Assembly: GCA_026393835.1 (NCBI GenBank)
Contig: JAPKZK010000138.1
Coordinates: forward strand, 62,001-126,000
Direction: 5' to 3'
Length of the DNA stretch: 64,000 nucleotides
From: Candidatus Aminicenantota bacterium
GTDB lineage: Bacteria > Acidobacteriota > Aminicenantia > UBA2199
This document shows positions 26,165 to 36,250 of this stretch, piece by piece; position 1 is the stretch's first letter, and each line of letters starts with the position of its first letter. The notes under the pieces were generated by a model that did no database searches, had not been told where the DNA came from, and saw only the letters and a program-made list of their open reading frames with translations. The position numbers and the translations under genes were made by a program.

Positions 26165-27544
26165 CTAAGAGGGCCGTTTTAAAATAGATATAATCGGTTT
26201 GAAGATGCGCGCCAATAAACGGATATCCTCGGTAATAATCTCCGCCATCCCCTGCATCTCCTGGTTAAATTGAAGTTCCTTGCCGTAACTGGTTTTTAAA
26301 CCGTCGGGCAGGGCTACTTCTACGATATAATTATTATCGGTAGTTATCAACGATTTCGATTTAATGATCCCCTGCACAATACCGTAATCCGTGTGCGGAT
26401 AATTTAATAACTTTATATTAACCTTTTGCCCCTCTTTCACTTTTCCCGACCCCATGATGGGTAATACCACTTTGCCCACCATTTTACCCGCATTGTCGGG
26501 TATCACCGTTACAACCGTATCGCCCGTCCGAACATTCTGGTTGATACTCCAGTATTTCGTAAAAACTACCATGCCGCTGATGGGGGTTTTCAAAAGATAA
26601 TTCTGTTCCCACTGGGCAACCTGGCCGGTTAAATTCTCATAAGCGGCGGTTAACCCCAATTCCAGTTGTTTCTTTTGTTCCGTGTACGATTGGTTTAAAT
26701 CCATTAAAGACTGTTCCAACTGGGCCAGTTGAATCTTTTGATTGGCCATCGTGCTTTTGGCGCCTTCCAGTGTAAACTCTTTCTGTAAAAATACACTTTT
26801 AGCATTTTCAAATTCGGTAATAGAAATGATTTCATCCTTATATAATTGAATGGCCCGGTCATACTGCTGTTTACTTAAACTAAATTCCTGTTCCATAAGG
26901 GCGGTCTGCCGCTCCGTTCGAGCATACAACACCTGGTACCGCTCGATTTGCAGCCGGATGGATTCCATCTTTTTATTATAATAATCCAACCGGATAAAAT
27001 ACCGGTAGTCCTGGTAACTCTTTAAAAAAACAGAGTACCCGGCTTGCAGGTCCCCCAGGGTGTAAGCCTGGTCAATTGGGAGCGAACCCGCGGCATCGAA
27101 TCGGTTGGGCAGCGATTTTAATGCGGCCAGTTTCTCTTTTAAATCGAAAACGTGGCTGTAATTGGCGGCATTTTCAAGAATAGCGATCGAAGCGCCGGCG
27201 TCTACCTTTTGATTGTTCTGGACGAATAGCACCTGTATCTTACCGGTGGTCCGGGCGACGATGGCCGCCGGCGGCGTTTCCGTGGTTACCACGATAGACG
27301 ACTGGATCACATCCGGGTACTTGAAAAAATAACTCCCCACCAGGAATATTATAATCACGGCAAAAAATAACGTAATCCCCTGGCGAATGATCCAGTGGGG
27401 AATATACCCCATGATTTCCTGGACTTCTTCGCTCCGTATTTCGATGGCTGAAATATCGATTTGCTCTTGCTTGTCTTTTCCCGGTTCCGGTCCCACTTCC
27501 TTTTCCCGGGGTTTCTTTTTTTTCTTTACCTGCTCTTCATTCAT
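26165..27544 (-). CDS. HlyD-family membrane fusion protein of the lanthipeptide exporter
   Basis: 459 residues. Cytoplasmic charged N-terminus (KKKKKPREKE), one membrane helix (about 57-78), then coiled-coil hairpin regions (about 200-305) and the barrel/beta domain with ISGMVVFTKYWSINQNVRTGD. It bridges the inner-membrane exporter to the outer part of the envelope, as in bacteriocin export. The gene follows the C39 exporter with a gap of 9 bases. Confidence 0.88.
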   Translation of the reverse strand: MNEEQVKKKKKPREKEVGPEPGKDKQEQIDISAIEIRSEEVQEIMGYIPHWIIRQGITLFFAVIIIFLVGSYFFKYPDVIQSSIVVTTETPPAAIVARTTGKIQVLFVQNNQKVDAGASIAILENAANYSHVFDLKEKLAALKSLPNRFDAAGSLPIDQAYTLGDLQAGYSVFLKSYQDYRYFIRLDYYNKKMESIRLQIERYQVLYARTERQTALMEQEFSLSKQQYDRAIQLYKDEIISITEFENAKSVFLQKEFTLEGAKSTMANQKIQLAQLEQSLMDLNQSYTEQKKQLELGLTAAYENLTGQVAQWEQNYLLKTPISGMVVFTKYWSINQNVRTGDTVVTVIPDNAGKMVGKVVLPIMGSGKVKEGQKVNIKLLNYPHTDYGIVQGIIKSKSLITTDNNYIVEVALPDGLKTSYGKELQFNQEMQGMAEIITEDIRLLARIFKPIISILKRPS

Positions 27545-27553
27545 GGTTCATAA

Positions 27554-29743
27554 CTATTTTCCCAGTTCCAACTGATTTTTCACCAGGTTGTAATAGGCGC
27601 CCTGCATGCGGGTTAATTCCGCATGGGTGCCTTTTTCCACTAATTCGCCTTTTTCCAGGACAACGATTTGGTCCGCATGTTTAACTGTACTTAACCGGTG
27701 CGCCACTACCACCACGGTACGACCATGGAAAAATTCCTCCAGGTTTTCCATAATGACGCGCTCATTATTGGCATCCAGGGAATTGGTGGCCTCGTCGAAA
27801 AAGAGATACTCCGGGTTAATATAAGAGGCCCTGGCAATCAGGATACGCTGCTTTTGACCCTGGCTTAAGCCATGTCCTTCCTGGCCGATCTTGGTGTTGA
27901 AACCCAGCGGCAGGGTTTCGATAAATTCATGGATATTGGCCAGTTTGGCCGCTTTCACCATACGCTCTTTATCGATGATCTCGTCGCTCACGGCAATGTT
28001 CTTGGCAATGGTATCGGAAAAAATAAAGCCATCCTGCATAACCACCCCCGACTTCTGGCGCCACAACCGGTGGCTGAAGTTGCTTAATAGGATATCGCCG
28101 ATCCTGATTTCACCCTTGGTGGGGGGGTAAAATCCCAGCAGCAATTTGATTAAAGTCGTCTTGCCGCTGCCGCTGGTGCCCACGATGGCGGTTACTTTAC
28201 TTTGCGGGATGTGCAAGTCCACATTTTTTAATACAAACTCCGAATGGGGACCTTCATATTGAAAGGAAAGGTTGGAAACGGTAAGCCCTTTCTTTTCCGG
28301 CAATACAGTGAGTTTATGTTCATCCGGGCTTTCTTCGTCCTTTTTCAAGTGGATTTCGCCCAACCGTTCGAGGCTGATCTTGGCGTCCTGTGATGCGTGG
28401 AGAAACCCGATCAACTGCTCGACGGGCGCATTCAACTGGCCGATGATGTACTGCACCGCCAGCATCATACCCAGGGTCATATCGCCCTCGATAACCGCTT
28501 TGGCCGCATAAAAGGAAATAAAAATGTTTTTGGTCTGGTTGATGAAGGCGGACCCCACCTGCTGGTACTGGCTGAGGGTTAAACTTTTTATATTGACTTT
28601 AAACAACCGCGCCTGGATGCGTTCCCATTCCCACCGTTTCTGTTTCTCGCAGTTGTTCAGTTTGATTTCCTGCATGCCGGTGATGAGCTGGAAGAGATTG
28701 CTCTGGTTGTCGGACAACTGGGCGAACCGTTTGAAGTCCAGTTCCCGGCGTTTCTTCATAAACAGGTATATCCAGATAAAATAGAGAAAGCTTCCCACCA
28801 CGAAAATGGTAAAAATCCTGAGATCGTAGATAGCCAGGACAAAACCGAAAATCACCAGGTTTATCATGGAAAAAAGGATATTAAGGGTAGAGGTGGTTAA
28901 AAAAGACTCGATCCTGGTGTGGTCGCCGATGCGCTGCATGATATCGCCGATCATTTTGGTATCGAAAAACCCGATGGGCAATTTCATCAGTTTGATCAGG
29001 AAATCCGAAATCAAGGAAATATTGATCCGGGTGCTGATATGCAGCAGTATCCAACTGCGAATAAATTCCACCGCGGTGCGACTGACAAAAAGCGTCAACT
29101 GGGCGATCAGGATTAGCGTAATAAAACCGATATCCCGGTTATTGATGCCGAAGTCCACGATGGATTGGGTCAGGAAAGGGAATATCAATTGCAGCATACT
29201 GCCCAGCAGCATGCCCAGGAAGAGTTGGAAGATAAATTTTTTATAGGGCCTGAGGTAGTTAAACAGGAAGCGGAAACTGGACTTATTGAGGCTTTCATCG
29301 TCTACTTTGTAAAAGTCCGGGGTAGGCTCCAGCAAGAGGCAGAGTCCCTGGTCCACGTCGTCTTTGCGGGTACTGGCCCAGCCGGAGAGAAATTCTTCCC
29401 GGGTGTATTTCACCAGGCCGTGGGCCGGGTCAGCCACGTGGATAACGTCATTTTTTATTTTGTAGACCACGATGAAGTGGTTTTGTTTCCAGTGTGCAAT
29501 ACAGGGTAGTGTGGCTTCTTCGGCCAATTTATCGAAGGAAATGCGCACACCCATGGTGCGCATACCGATGGATTCGGCCGCATCGCTGGTGCCCAACATG
29601 GACACCCCTTCACGGGTAATATAACTGCGATCCCGCAACGTCTGCACGGTAAAGGTCTTGCCGTAATATTTCGCGATCATGGCAAGCGACGTGGGACCGC
29701 AGTCCATTGCGTCCAACTGTTTGATAAACGGAAATTGAGACAT
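27554..29743 (-). CDS. C39 peptidase-containing ABC transporter (lanthipeptide processing and export)
   Basis: 729 residues. N-terminal C39 protease (Cys in DCGPTSLAMI at about 15, His in NHFIVVY at about 90, Asp in ADPAHG), five or six membrane helices (about 165-440), then an ABC domain with Walker A GTSGSGKTT, signature LSQGQKQR, Walker B YLFFDEATNSLD. It would cut the precursor after its RGG motif (20582 gene) while exporting the core. Part of a minus-strand unit with HlyD. Confidence 0.93.
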   Translation of the reverse strand: MSQFPFIKQLDAMDCGPTSLAMIAKYYGKTFTVQTLRDRSYITREGVSMLGTSDAAESIGMRTMGVRISFDKLAEEATLPCIAHWKQNHFIVVYKIKNDVIHVADPAHGLVKYTREEFLSGWASTRKDDVDQGLCLLLEPTPDFYKVDDESLNKSSFRFLFNYLRPYKKFIFQLFLGMLLGSMLQLIFPFLTQSIVDFGINNRDIGFITLILIAQLTLFVSRTAVEFIRSWILLHISTRINISLISDFLIKLMKLPIGFFDTKMIGDIMQRIGDHTRIESFLTTSTLNILFSMINLVIFGFVLAIYDLRIFTIFVVGSFLYFIWIYLFMKKRRELDFKRFAQLSDNQSNLFQLITGMQEIKLNNCEKQKRWEWERIQARLFKVNIKSLTLSQYQQVGSAFINQTKNIFISFYAAKAVIEGDMTLGMMLAVQYIIGQLNAPVEQLIGFLHASQDAKISLERLGEIHLKKDEESPDEHKLTVLPEKKGLTVSNLSFQYEGPHSEFVLKNVDLHIPQSKVTAIVGTSGSGKTTLIKLLLGFYPPTKGEIRIGDILLSNFSHRLWRQKSGVVMQDGFIFSDTIAKNIAVSDEIIDKERMVKAAKLANIHEFIETLPLGFNTKIGQEGHGLSQGQKQRILIARASYINPEYLFFDEATNSLDANNERVIMENLEEFFHGRTVVVVAHRLSTVKHADQIVVLEKGELVEKGTHAELTRMQGAYYNLVKNQLELGK

Positions 29744-29907
29744 CGTATATTATCTTAAGCAATGCATCAAACGGCATGAAGAGTAAAAAATGATGAATGC
29801 TGAATGATGAAAATAAAACCCATGTGGGATTAAACGGGCTTAGACGGTATCGTTTTACCCATCGCCGGAGCCATCCGGCGCACATCATCCAGTATTCATT
29901 ATTTCAT

Positions 29908-30456
29908 TTATTCGCTCTTGCCATTCTTTGCTTCAACCTTCTTCAACTCTTTCAGTTTTTGCAATACGGGTTCGATCAAAGCCCTGTTCTTTCCCTTGTA
30001 TTCCAGGAAAAAACCCAAAACCGCGTGCTTAACCAGGGGTACACTATCGAGGTGGAATAAAAGTTCCTCGATCTCCGCTGCTTCCTGAGGGTCAGCCGGG
30101 GGCTTTATGGTCAAGAATTTTTTCCCTTCGTCTTGTTCCTTCATTTCGCCTTCATCGCAAATCAACCAGTGCAGCGAAACCTGGAACTCATCACGCATCG
30201 CCTTCATCATGGTGGGGTTGGGAAATACTTCTCCTTTTTCGATGCGGGAATAATTGGCCCTGCCGCAGTCGAAATATTGGACCATTTGCTCCTGGGTATA
30301 ATGGACGCCTTTCCGGATCTGCCGTACCTTGACGCCGATTTCCTTTTTTAGCTTCGATTTACGTTTGTCTCGTGAATTGTTGTCCTTTCCCCCTGGACCA
30401 TTCTTACTCTTTTTTGGACTCATTTTTTTCTCCTTTTGTATAAGAAACCTGTACAA
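29908..30456 (-). CDS. XRE-family regulator of the lanthipeptide locus
   Basis: 182 residues: a basic N-terminal tail, an HTH domain at about 33-90 (VRQIRKGVHYTQEQMVQYFD, then GRANYSRIEKGEVFPNPTMM), and an acidic/helical C-terminal part. AAAAGGAG precedes the ATG. A perfect palindrome GTGAACTCGTTCAC lies 3-16 bases upstream of the ATG and is a likely autoregulatory operator. It stands between the hypothetical protein 30661 and the exporter genes. Confidence 0.85.
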   Translation of the reverse strand: MYRFLIQKEKKMSPKKSKNGPGGKDNNSRDKRKSKLKKEIGVKVRQIRKGVHYTQEQMVQYFDCGRANYSRIEKGEVFPNPTMMKAMRDEFQVSLHWLICDEGEMKEQDEGKKFLTIKPPADPQEAAEIEELLFHLDSVPLVKHAVLGFFLEYKGKNRALIEPVLQKLKELKKVEAKNGKSE

Positions 30457-30458
30457 AT

Positions 30459-30472
30459 GTGAACTCGTTCAC
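30459..30472. promoter_or_regulatory. Candidate operator, 14-bp palindrome
   Basis: GTGAAC-TC-GTTCAC with 6-bp perfect arms and a 2-base centre, just upstream of the XRE gene start. A CTGT...ACAG pair lies around it. Confidence 0.5.
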
Positions 30473-30660
30473 CGGAAAACAGGCATACAAATAAATTTAA
30501 TCTGCTTTTTTGTTTCATTTCAATCCAATTTTTCTTCCCTTATAATATATCCTATGAGAAAGAAAAATACAAGAGCTAAGTTCTATTTTTTTTACTTTTT
30601 TATATTTTTTAAACCGCTGGGTTTTGAAAATAACAAATGCGGCCCCGCTGGTTTTATACT

Positions 30661-30981
30661 TCAGGCGAACTTAAACCTCTTTTTCACCCACCGCTCATCC
30701 GGGGTATAAAAATCGGTCCAATAGGGTTTGACGCCTTCTTGCCAGGCCCGGAAACAATACAACTTTAAAAAGGCAATTTTTGCGCCTTTGGAAGTTTTGT
30801 ATCTTGCGTCCACCAATAATTCGCCCTTATGAATGGCAATCAAACGGTAACCTTTTTTCTCGGTAATAATAAAAACGCGGTGGAAAAAAAAATAAACGGC
30901 ATTGCCTAAAACCGATATTTTCATCTTTTCACCCGGGGCCACTTTAAGTTCTATTATGGGTTCGTGTTCTTTTTTAGCCAT
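30661..30981 (-). CDS. Hypothetical protein of the lanthipeptide locus
   Basis: 106 residues, no signal peptide. Mixed beta strands then a helical/aromatic C-terminus (AWQEGVKPYWTDFYTPDERWV). It has its own TTGACA-TATCAT promoter and GAGG before the ATG. It is transcribed towards the regulator and exporter. Not recognised; a role in immunity or regulation cannot be excluded. Confidence 0.6.
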   Translation of the reverse strand: MAKKEHEPIIELKVAPGEKMKISVLGNAVYFFFHRVFIITEKKGYRLIAIHKGELLVDARYKTSKGAKIAFLKLYCFRAWQEGVKPYWTDFYTPDERWVKKRFKFA

Positions 30982-31065
30982 TATTTACCTCTTTAGCCCT
31001 ACGCCCCACCGATAACCTCTTTTTGTGGGCATCCGACTAAAAGCTATTATAATTTCTGATATTTC

Positions 31066-31094
31066 ATGATACCCGATAATAAAGCAATTGTCAA
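31066..31094 (-). promoter_or_regulatory. Internal promoter of the lanthipeptide gene cluster
   Basis: TTGACA (31094-31089), 17 bases, TATCAT (31071-31066), facing the 30661-30981 gene. This separates the modification genes (31107-36197) from the regulator/export genes. Confidence 0.65.
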
Positions 31095-31106
31095 GCTCCC
31101 GGCTAT

Positions 31107-32102
31107 TTAAATTAACAAATTCTCCTTCGCTTCCTGTTTCGCCGCGTTCACATCAGCGTATTTTCGCCGGGCGATTTCCGATTTATAGTACCTATGCAGG
31201 AAATCGTACAACACCAATTCATGCAGGCGCTGCCTCGATTTGAACAAACGGTTTACCATCATGTGGCTGTAACTGCCCATCAGGTCGTCCAGTAAAAAGG
31301 GATTGGGGGTTTTATTATCGTACAAGTTCAGGATTTCTTCGGCGATGGGCTTAAAAGCCCCGGACCTCCGGTCAAGCAATTGGAACAGGGGAAACATTTC
31401 GCTTTCGTGGTCTCCGGTGTGGTCAAGGATATCGGTTATCACGGTGCGGTCCTCCCGGAATTTTTTCTCCAACCGGTCTTTCAAAGCACGGTTCAAACCG
31501 AATTCCTTGCCGAAACTTTCCCGCAGCCGGGTCGCCAGTTCATATTTTCCCTCCATGGGGTAGCGGAAATCTTCCAGCAAGGCATCCACCGCCCTGAGGC
31601 CGAATAGCCAACGAATTCTTTCCCCTTCATCGCCTTCGATCAAGTCCAGCATATCCACCACCATTTGACTGTCGTAAAAAAACAACGTTTCCGCCAGTTC
31701 CATGGACCGGGCGCCGTACCTTTCGATTTCCCGTTGATAGGAATCCACCTGTACTTTCCAGATGAGGTCCTGTTGGATAAAGGGTTTTATTAAAGAATTC
31801 ACCGCCTGAACCGCCTTCAGCAGCGCCTGGGGGTTTTTGATATGGAAGCGGACCCGGGTATGGAGTTGGGGATCGGAGTAGCGGATAAAAAACCACTTAT
31901 CGATGTCCCCGCCGTCCAGTAACTGTTGGGCCAGGGGTTTGATCATACGGGACAAAACGATATCCGCTGTCTTGGGCCCGGTATAAAATTTGTAAAAAAG
32001 CCATTCGTCGCCGATTATAAAGGTGCGTTGAGGGTCCGGCGCGTTTGCCTCTTGGTCGTCAGGGGTAAGACTGTTGTTACTGTTGCTATGTTCCATTTTC
32101 AT
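31107..32102 (-). CDS. Lantibiotic dehydratase C-terminal (elimination) domain protein
   Basis: 331 residues matching the thiopeptide-type biosynthesis domain: DEWLFYKFYTGPKTADIVL, then KWFFIRYSDPQLHTRVRF, YQREIERYGARSMELAE. In full LanB enzymes this is the C-terminal domain, which eliminates glutamate from glutamylated Ser/Thr. Here it is a separate gene overlapping the preceding LanB gene by 4 bases (ATGA). Confidence 0.9.
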   Translation of the reverse strand: MKMEHSNSNNSLTPDDQEANAPDPQRTFIIGDEWLFYKFYTGPKTADIVLSRMIKPLAQQLLDGGDIDKWFFIRYSDPQLHTRVRFHIKNPQALLKAVQAVNSLIKPFIQQDLIWKVQVDSYQREIERYGARSMELAETLFFYDSQMVVDMLDLIEGDEGERIRWLFGLRAVDALLEDFRYPMEGKYELATRLRESFGKEFGLNRALKDRLEKKFREDRTVITDILDHTGDHESEMFPLFQLLDRRSGAFKPIAEEILNLYDNKTPNPFLLDDLMGSYSHMMVNRLFKSRQRLHELVLYDFLHRYYKSEIARRKYADVNAAKQEAKENLLI

Positions 32103-34348
32103 GCTTTCCCTTCTTCTTTTACTTTGTAAAAGGAGAAAATAAACTCGTTGGTGAAACCCCCTTCTTTACTTTTTACTACCGCCCTGGCGGGGTCGAATAT
32201 AAATTCGATCAACTGGAAACCGGGTCTATTTTTGGCGACGGAAAAGAGGGTGTTGATACAGAGGGCGTTTTCCAGGTTGATGAACAATCGGTTATCGCTG
32301 TCGGAAAGCGCCACATAAGCGGGCATATTCCTCTCCGTGCGCCATTCCCGGACGCGCTGCACCAGTTGTTCATCGCCTTTTATTTTAAGAAGTTCCGCGA
32401 TATCTTTTTCCTTGATATTCCATGTGGCAGGGGAAAGGATGATGTTCCGATAAACCATGCGGGGTAAGAAGTCCTGGTCGCCGGAGAGGGAACCCCAGCT
32501 AAATCCGAGGCCGCCCCTTAAATTCTGGGTCTGGAGGTCCGCTAAAAACTGGTAGACCGGTAAAGCGTTAAAGGAATAGTTATGGGCGTTGGTCAGGCGG
32601 GGTACTACTTCCTTATTCAACCGTTTCGAGCGCAGCACTACCCGGTTCTGCTTGACCGAGACCATTAAATCCTGCACTTTTATTTGATCTGCCGCGGGCA
32701 CGGCGGCTTTGGCCAGGTAAGGGATCTCATATTGCCGCAGCACAGGCCGCAGCAGGACGTTTCCCACCCGCGATTCGGGTAAATGGATAATTTCCGCCAG
32801 CAGGACGCCCGGTTTCAATTCTTTCTCTACCTGCGCGATTTCCTTGACAAATGCGTCGGTTTTTGGGTCGGCATGGCAAAAGCGGCCCAGCAGGTTGCCG
32901 GAACTGGAACCCCCAAACCCGGAGGTCATTACCCTTTTCCTGGGGTACGCGTCGCTCTTATCTTCCACGATCTGTACCATGGCGGAAAAACTGTCCGGTA
33001 GATCGTTCCAGTCGGATGTAAACGGTTCCAGTTCTTTATCTGTTATTTCCACCTCGTACTTTTTGGCCACCAGGGCGTCCTGGTATTTCTTTAACAGGAA
33101 GGCTTGAATTTGGTTCCAGCGAAGTTCAGAGCCGCCGGGGCCGGCGGGGCCGCCGACCGCCAGGTCATCCACCAGGGGGGCGATATCGCCTGCGCCGGCG
33201 GTTTGCCTGTAGCCGACGCCGGCTTCGGTATCCAGCGCTTTGAGCAGCGGCAATTCCCTGGTTTCATAGCGCTCGAAAAAAGCATCCCGGAATTGAGTCA
33301 TGTTGGTGGACGTGGGTTTGGGATTTAATTTATTCATCACGTCGAATCCTTTTAACAGGTCGTCCACGAGACTGGATTCGACGGTGCAGTGAAGCGTGGG
33401 TTTGACCATGTCGGTTTGAAACAAGAATTTCAATTCGAAACTGGTCTTGAGGGGTTCCAGGGCGTCGGCGATTCGTTGATAATGAGAAACCGTGGCGCCG
33501 ATCCGACTGTGGTCGATTTCTTCCAGGGCTTTCTTGATTTCCCGGATAACCCGTTTAATATCGTCGATGTCCCGGATGGGTTCCAGGACGGCCATGATCT
33601 GGTCCAGGAATTCAGGGCCGGTGATAGCGGGTTCCAACTGGTTGACCAGCACCTGGCTGTTCACCAGTTCGTCGAGGAATTCCCGGGCCTCTTCGAGGGT
33701 GATTTCTTCATCCACCAGCACTTCGGTCAGTTCCCGTAAATAGGCGCCGTCGGTTGCCTTCTCCAATACCCGCTGCAAGTACTCCGAGTGGTCCACGGCC
33801 ACGATATGGTGGGTACGCCTGGCATTGACGCGGTAGCGGTACTCCACGTAACGCAATTGGTCGCCCACAATGTATATACTGGAGTTGGGGTAGTAGCGGA
33901 TATTTTCCTTGATAATGGGGTGATTGGCCAGGTCCTGGGCCAGTGCGCAGAGATAATTCATATCCAGCCGGGTATGTCTTTCATAGAGCGCCTGTTCAGG
34001 TAATTCCACTCGTCCTTCTTCGGACCATTTTCCCAGGGAGAACCCGGCGAATAAGCCGAAGGGGGTGGGCCGGGTGGCCATGCGCAGGATATAACGCATT
34101 AACCCGTAATGCAGCCGTTCCCTCTTTTTCCGGTCCGTCAGCCCCCCGGCCAGCCACTCCTTCATCTGGGTGTGCAGGTCGGGGGAAGCGAGAAAGATGG
34201 CTTCATCCACTGCCGGTAAACGGCATACTTCCTGCAATTTCTCTTCCGGGGTCGAGACGCCGGAGATCAGGGGTTCGAGAAAATCGAAGGAATACAACGG
34301 CGAACGTAAAATAAATGACGAAAAATTTTGATATGGTATGTTCTTCAT
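32099..34348 (-). CDS. Lantibiotic dehydratase N-terminal (glutamylation) domain protein, LanB-like
   Basis: 749 residues. Characteristic SpaB/NisB N-terminal features: YQNFSSFILRSPLYSFD, RMATRPTPFGLFAGFSLG, later RHTRLDMNYLCALA and the C-terminal NRLFINLENALCI. It uses glutamyl-tRNA to glutamylate Ser/Thr of the precursor; the elimination half is the next gene. Splitting of LanB is known from thiopeptide systems. Promoter not obvious; probably cotranscribed with LanC. Confidence 0.9.
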   Translation of the reverse strand: MKNIPYQNFSSFILRSPLYSFDFLEPLISGVSTPEEKLQEVCRLPAVDEAIFLASPDLHTQMKEWLAGGLTDRKKRERLHYGLMRYILRMATRPTPFGLFAGFSLGKWSEEGRVELPEQALYERHTRLDMNYLCALAQDLANHPIIKENIRYYPNSSIYIVGDQLRYVEYRYRVNARRTHHIVAVDHSEYLQRVLEKATDGAYLRELTEVLVDEEITLEEAREFLDELVNSQVLVNQLEPAITGPEFLDQIMAVLEPIRDIDDIKRVIREIKKALEEIDHSRIGATVSHYQRIADALEPLKTSFELKFLFQTDMVKPTLHCTVESSLVDDLLKGFDVMNKLNPKPTSTNMTQFRDAFFERYETRELPLLKALDTEAGVGYRQTAGAGDIAPLVDDLAVGGPAGPGGSELRWNQIQAFLLKKYQDALVAKKYEVEITDKELEPFTSDWNDLPDSFSAMVQIVEDKSDAYPRKRVMTSGFGGSSSGNLLGRFCHADPKTDAFVKEIAQVEKELKPGVLLAEIIHLPESRVGNVLLRPVLRQYEIPYLAKAAVPAADQIKVQDLMVSVKQNRVVLRSKRLNKEVVPRLTNAHNYSFNALPVYQFLADLQTQNLRGGLGFSWGSLSGDQDFLPRMVYRNIILSPATWNIKEKDIAELLKIKGDEQLVQRVREWRTERNMPAYVALSDSDNRLFINLENALCINTLFSVAKNRPGFQLIEFIFDPARAVVKSKEGGFTNEFIFSFYKVKEEGKA

Positions 34349-34379
34349 TTTCGTGTTCTCAAGTTTCCACGGTGCGTCA

Positions 34380-35615
34380 TTAACTGAGGAACAGGCACCG
34401 GTCCCAGTGGGCTTCGATATCGGAAAGCATGGATATCATCATCAAACCGATGCCGGCCACGCCTTCCAGCAACCCGGCTTCAGGGATCCAGCCGCCGTAT
34501 TTTTCCGTGTGCCAGGCTTTAAAGCCGGCATAACCGTCTTCGTAGGTTGCCAATTTCAGGGTTTCTTCCAGCCAATACAGGGCGGATTCTTTAAACGAAG
34601 CGACCCCGGTATGCTGGTACATGCGGTTATAGATATGGGCGATGCCGGCTGCGCCGTGGCATAAACCCGCGTCGATAACGGCATTTTCCCGCACATCCTT
34701 GCGGCCGGTGGAATGCAGCAAAGTTTTTAGGGCCGCCTCTTCCCACTCTTTGTTCCCGGCGCTTTGGGCGGCCTGCCACAAGGCGGCCCCGATGCCCAGG
34801 TCGCCGTAGCACCAGGCCAGGCGGCTGTGGGCAAGCGGGTAGTCCTCGTTGACGCCTATCCAACTGGGGAAGTTGGACTGGAATTTTGCGGTATCCAGTT
34901 TATAGGCCAGCATGTAGCGAACTGCGCCGTCCAGCAAGGGGGAAACTTTTTCCGTATAAATCCCTTTTTCAAGCAATTTGGCCAGGAACACGATGATACT
35001 GGCAAGGCCGTGGGATAAGCTCAGGTTAAAACCTTCCGTGCCTTTTTCATGGTCCAGTACGGAGCGCCAGGCAATACCGTTGTCCTGGTCGGGAAAAGTG
35101 TGTTTGATCTTATCCATGTGGTCTACCAGTTCTTTTAAATTCCCTTCGGACTCTTTTTTAGCCAGGCGGGCTATGAAATATGCGCCGCAGCCCACGGCGC
35201 CGTGCAGGAAGTCGTAATTTCCTTTTTCGATGTCATAGATCATTGCTTTGTGGAGAAAGGGGTCCAGGGCTTCCAGGATTTCATCGGTATCGGCTTCGAC
35301 AAAATCGTTTTGGACCAGGTGTTCCATCATCCAGCCCACCCCGGCCAGGCCGCCGGCCAGGGTATGGATACTGGTCTCATTGTTGATTTCGTCGAAGATT
35401 TCGTTAATCAATCGGTGCGCAAAGTCCACGTGTTTTTCTTCCATGGTCAATCGCGCATAGTAAAAGAAAAACAGGGCAATCCCTGCTTTGCCGCCCATTA
35501 CACCGATATTTTCCTTCATTTTATCGGTATTTTTGAGCAGGATATCCGAGATCTCGGATAGTTTGTCCAGGTAAGTTTTCGCGTTTTTTTCATCTACCAG
35601 CGAACACCATTTCAT
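34380..35615 (-). CDS. Lanthionine synthetase C-like cyclase (LanC)
   Basis: 411 residues of alpha-toroid repeats with the Gly-rich loop motifs. Zinc ligands: Cys in AWCYGDLG (about 278) and Cys-His in AGLCHGAAG (about 326). It adds Cys thiols onto dehydrated Ser/Thr to make the lanthionine rings in the precursor at 20582. Upstream of split LanB in the same direction with a 31-base gap. Confidence 0.93.
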   Translation of the reverse strand: MKWCSLVDEKNAKTYLDKLSEISDILLKNTDKMKENIGVMGGKAGIALFFFYYARLTMEEKHVDFAHRLINEIFDEINNETSIHTLAGGLAGVGWMMEHLVQNDFVEADTDEILEALDPFLHKAMIYDIEKGNYDFLHGAVGCGAYFIARLAKKESEGNLKELVDHMDKIKHTFPDQDNGIAWRSVLDHEKGTEGFNLSLSHGLASIIVFLAKLLEKGIYTEKVSPLLDGAVRYMLAYKLDTAKFQSNFPSWIGVNEDYPLAHSRLAWCYGDLGIGAALWQAAQSAGNKEWEEAALKTLLHSTGRKDVRENAVIDAGLCHGAAGIAHIYNRMYQHTGVASFKESALYWLEETLKLATYEDGYAGFKAWHTEKYGGWIPEAGLLEGVAGIGLMMISMLSDIEAHWDRCLFLS

Positions 35616-35741
35616 CTTGACCTTCCTTTTTAATTTTGCGCTTTTTCAACGGTTCGTAAAAAATACAACGGTATAATACACATTACCTTAAAGCCATATA
35701 AAAGTCAACGGGTTAAAAAAAATGTTTCATCAAAAACAGTT

Positions 35742-36197
35742 TTATTTGAAAACATCTTCCAGGCCGAGCCAGCGGCAAATGAAAAGCAAGAGCATATCGT
35801 ATTCGGACATTTTGTCGCCGTATTCCCGGTACAATTCGGCCAATTTTTCATGGAAGACATGTTTGCCCGGGGTGAGCATCCGGGACTCGCCGAGGTCGAT
35901 GGTTTTGTCCGGTTGAAAATCTTTCTGAACGATATAATTGGCGAATTTGAGGAGACTTTCATAGGTGGGGATAATGAAATCCGCATGCCTGTTAAAGCGG
36001 ATGGTGGCGATAAAGGTAGTATCGTTCTTCATCGAGGGGAAAAAGGCTATGGTAAAGATGTTATCGCCGATTATTTCAGTGATAACGCCCACGGATTTTT
36101 TGTCGCTGATATAGGCGTAGTCGTATTTGTTGCCTTTAAAGGTCAAGCCGTGGCTTTTAAGACTATAAAATTTTAAAACAATCTCTTGCCATTCCAT
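35742..36197 (-). CDS. Hypothetical protein, first gene of the lanthipeptide modification unit
   Basis: Start taken at 36197 (MEWQEIVLKFYSL) because AAGGA lies 7 bases before it; an ATG at 36212 precedes that site. 151 residues, beta-rich N-terminal half (YDYAYISDKKSVGVITE, TIAFFP) and helical C-terminus. Position before LanC suggests a linked function, but I do not recognise it. Confidence 0.6.
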   Translation of the reverse strand: MEWQEIVLKFYSLKSHGLTFKGNKYDYAYISDKKSVGVITEIIGDNIFTIAFFPSMKNDTTFIATIRFNRHADFIIPTYESLLKFANYIVQKDFQPDKTIDLGESRMLTPGKHVFHEKLAELYREYGDKMSEYDMLLLFICRWLGLEDVFK

Positions 36198-36250
36198 GAG
36201 ATTTCCTTGCATATCGGGCCCGTAATGTGAGTCCGTTTTCGTAAGGTTTT

